A DNA stretch of 64,000 bases from Embiotoca jacksoni (Eukaryota; Chordata; Actinopteri; Embiotocidae). Shown piece by piece: positions 63,475 through 64,000 of the stretch. A model generated the notes under the pieces. It saw only the letters and a list, made by a program, of their open reading frames with translations. It did no database searches and was not told where the DNA came from. Every line of letters starts with the position of its first letter. The first letter of the stretch is position 1. A program made the translations under genes and the position numbers. The stretch lies in the NCBI GenBank assembly GCA_022577435.1, contig JAKOON010000052.1:1334654-1398653 (forward strand), written 5' to 3'.

Positions 63475-63678
63475 ATGCTCTTCGACAGTTTCGACCTCGT
63501 CTCGGCTCTGGCCACCCTGGCCGCCTGCCTGGTGTCCATGGCTCTGCTCCTCGCCGTGTCCCAGCAGCTGTGGCAGCTCCGGTGGACGGCCACGCGGGAT
63601 AAAAACTGCAAGCTGCCCATGCCCAAAGGATCCATGGGATTCCCCTTCATCGGCGAGACCTGCCACTGGCTCCTGCAG
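63475..63678 (+). CDS. cyp26b1: Cytochrome P450 26B1, coding exon 1 (N-terminal 68 residues)
   Basis: CYP26B1 is an endoplasmic-reticulum P450 that hydroxylates all-trans retinoic acid (for example at C4) and clears it, setting retinoic-acid gradients in limb/fin, hindbrain, skeleton and gonad. The 68 residues begin MLFDSFDLVSALATLAACLV and match the vertebrate CYP26B1 N-terminus as I remember it almost residue for residue. Residues ~9-30 form the hydrophobic signal-anchor. QQLWQLRW follows as the cytosolic linker, then the proline-containing hinge LPMPKGSMGFPFIGET at ~47-62. The family is about 510 residues long, so the substrate-recognition sites, the ExxR and the haem-binding Cys lie in later exons outside the window. 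I chose the ATG at 63,475 (context CACCATG, strong Kozak) over the in-frame upstream ATG at 63,406 because homology starts there. The exon ends CTGCAG, in phase 0, at a GTAAGC donor. It is probably RA-inducible, consistent with the DR2 motif upstream. Confidence 0.96.
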
Positions 63679-64000
63679 GTAAGCGCGCGCTCTCGGGGCG
63701 GGGAGGGGCGGCTGGTGGAGACCGATGCGGAGTGTGGGTGCAACAGCGCGGGTCCCGGTGCCATGCGGCGCGCGGGGGACAGACTGGGACTTTATCCGTG
63801 TTCTATGAAATCAGTCTCGTTTGTTTCGTTATTCAATTAATCAAGACTTTCCAGACTTTTTGGATCTCGGTCTCTCCGCGCAGTCAGACGTTTTTCTGTC
63901 TGTAATATCAAGTTACTGATGACTTAGTGTGCAACAGGAGAATGAGATCATCTTGATATCGATCAATAGAGACTATTTTAACCACCAGTCTCGCCAGATT
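63679..64000 (+). other. cyp26b1: cyp26b1 intron 1, 5' part
   Basis: It begins with the splice donor GTAAGC after CAG. The first 100 bp are GC- and CpG-rich (GCGCGCGC and similar), continuing the CpG-rich exon. The sequence then becomes AT-rich. TTGATATCGATCAA at 63,953-63,966 has 5-bp inverted arms (TTGAT/ATCAA). The intron continues beyond the window. Confidence 0.85.

Noticed and set aside
63375..63764. Minus-strand frames across the cyp26b1 exon
   Set aside because: They are antisense shadows of a GC-rich exon. The plus strand encodes the recognisable CYP26B1 N-terminus.

Overview
The window looks like nuclear DNA from a ray-finned fish, probably a percomorph-type teleost. The only convincing protein-coding sequence is the first coding exon of cyp26b1, at the far right. 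It is preceded by about 15 kb of non-coding DNA packed with (CA/TG)n microsatellites. Several dispersed repeats in it match, from memory, sequence types common in teleost genomes. None of these repeat assignments could be checked against a database here.

Positions 1 to about 46,341 are one uninterrupted tandem satellite with a unit of roughly 37-46 bp (about 1,100 copies, estimated from array length and unit size). Every unit carries the core GACGACATGCTATAGTATGA, a variable T-tract and CATATTTT(A/G/C). The array is not homogeneous. It is built from nested higher-order duplications with offsets near 1.96, 4.9-5.2, 3.72, 5.72, 3.1-3.2, 4.35 and 5.37 kb. Some kilobase-scale copies differ by only a few substitutions. 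The left part (up to about 26 kb) and right part (from about 27 kb) carry different unit variants. The array enters the window from the left and stops abruptly at about 46,341.

From 46,342 to about 61,400 there is intergenic DNA with more than fifteen CA/TG arrays, an (ATAAT)n array, small minisatellites, and remnants of dispersed repeats: a CR1/Rex-like 3' tail, two copies of a TTGTGGGGAC-type repeat abutting TG arrays, a repeat rich in AAGTA motifs, and a repeat ending near TTATTCCTT. A decayed mariner-type transposase lies at 57,314-57,606. A cluster of nuclear-receptor half-sites lies at 47,581-47,634, and a perfect 11-bp inverted repeat lies at 59,097-59,162.

From about 61,450 to 63,474 lies the inferred cyp26b1 promoter and leader: an inverted repeat, a DR2-type retinoic-acid-response-like element, a G-quadruplex motif about 50 bp upstream of a TATA box at 62,202, CA and GA microsatellites, a second TATA-like box at 63,365, and long T-tracts before the start codon. 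Exon 1 (63,475-63,678) encodes the N-terminal membrane anchor and proline-rich hinge of CYP26B1, the retinoic-acid-degrading cytochrome P450. It ends at a GTAAGC splice donor, and intron 1 runs off the window. The main biological question here is whether a very large, recently expanding satellite about 16 kb upstream affects a dosage-sensitive developmental gene.
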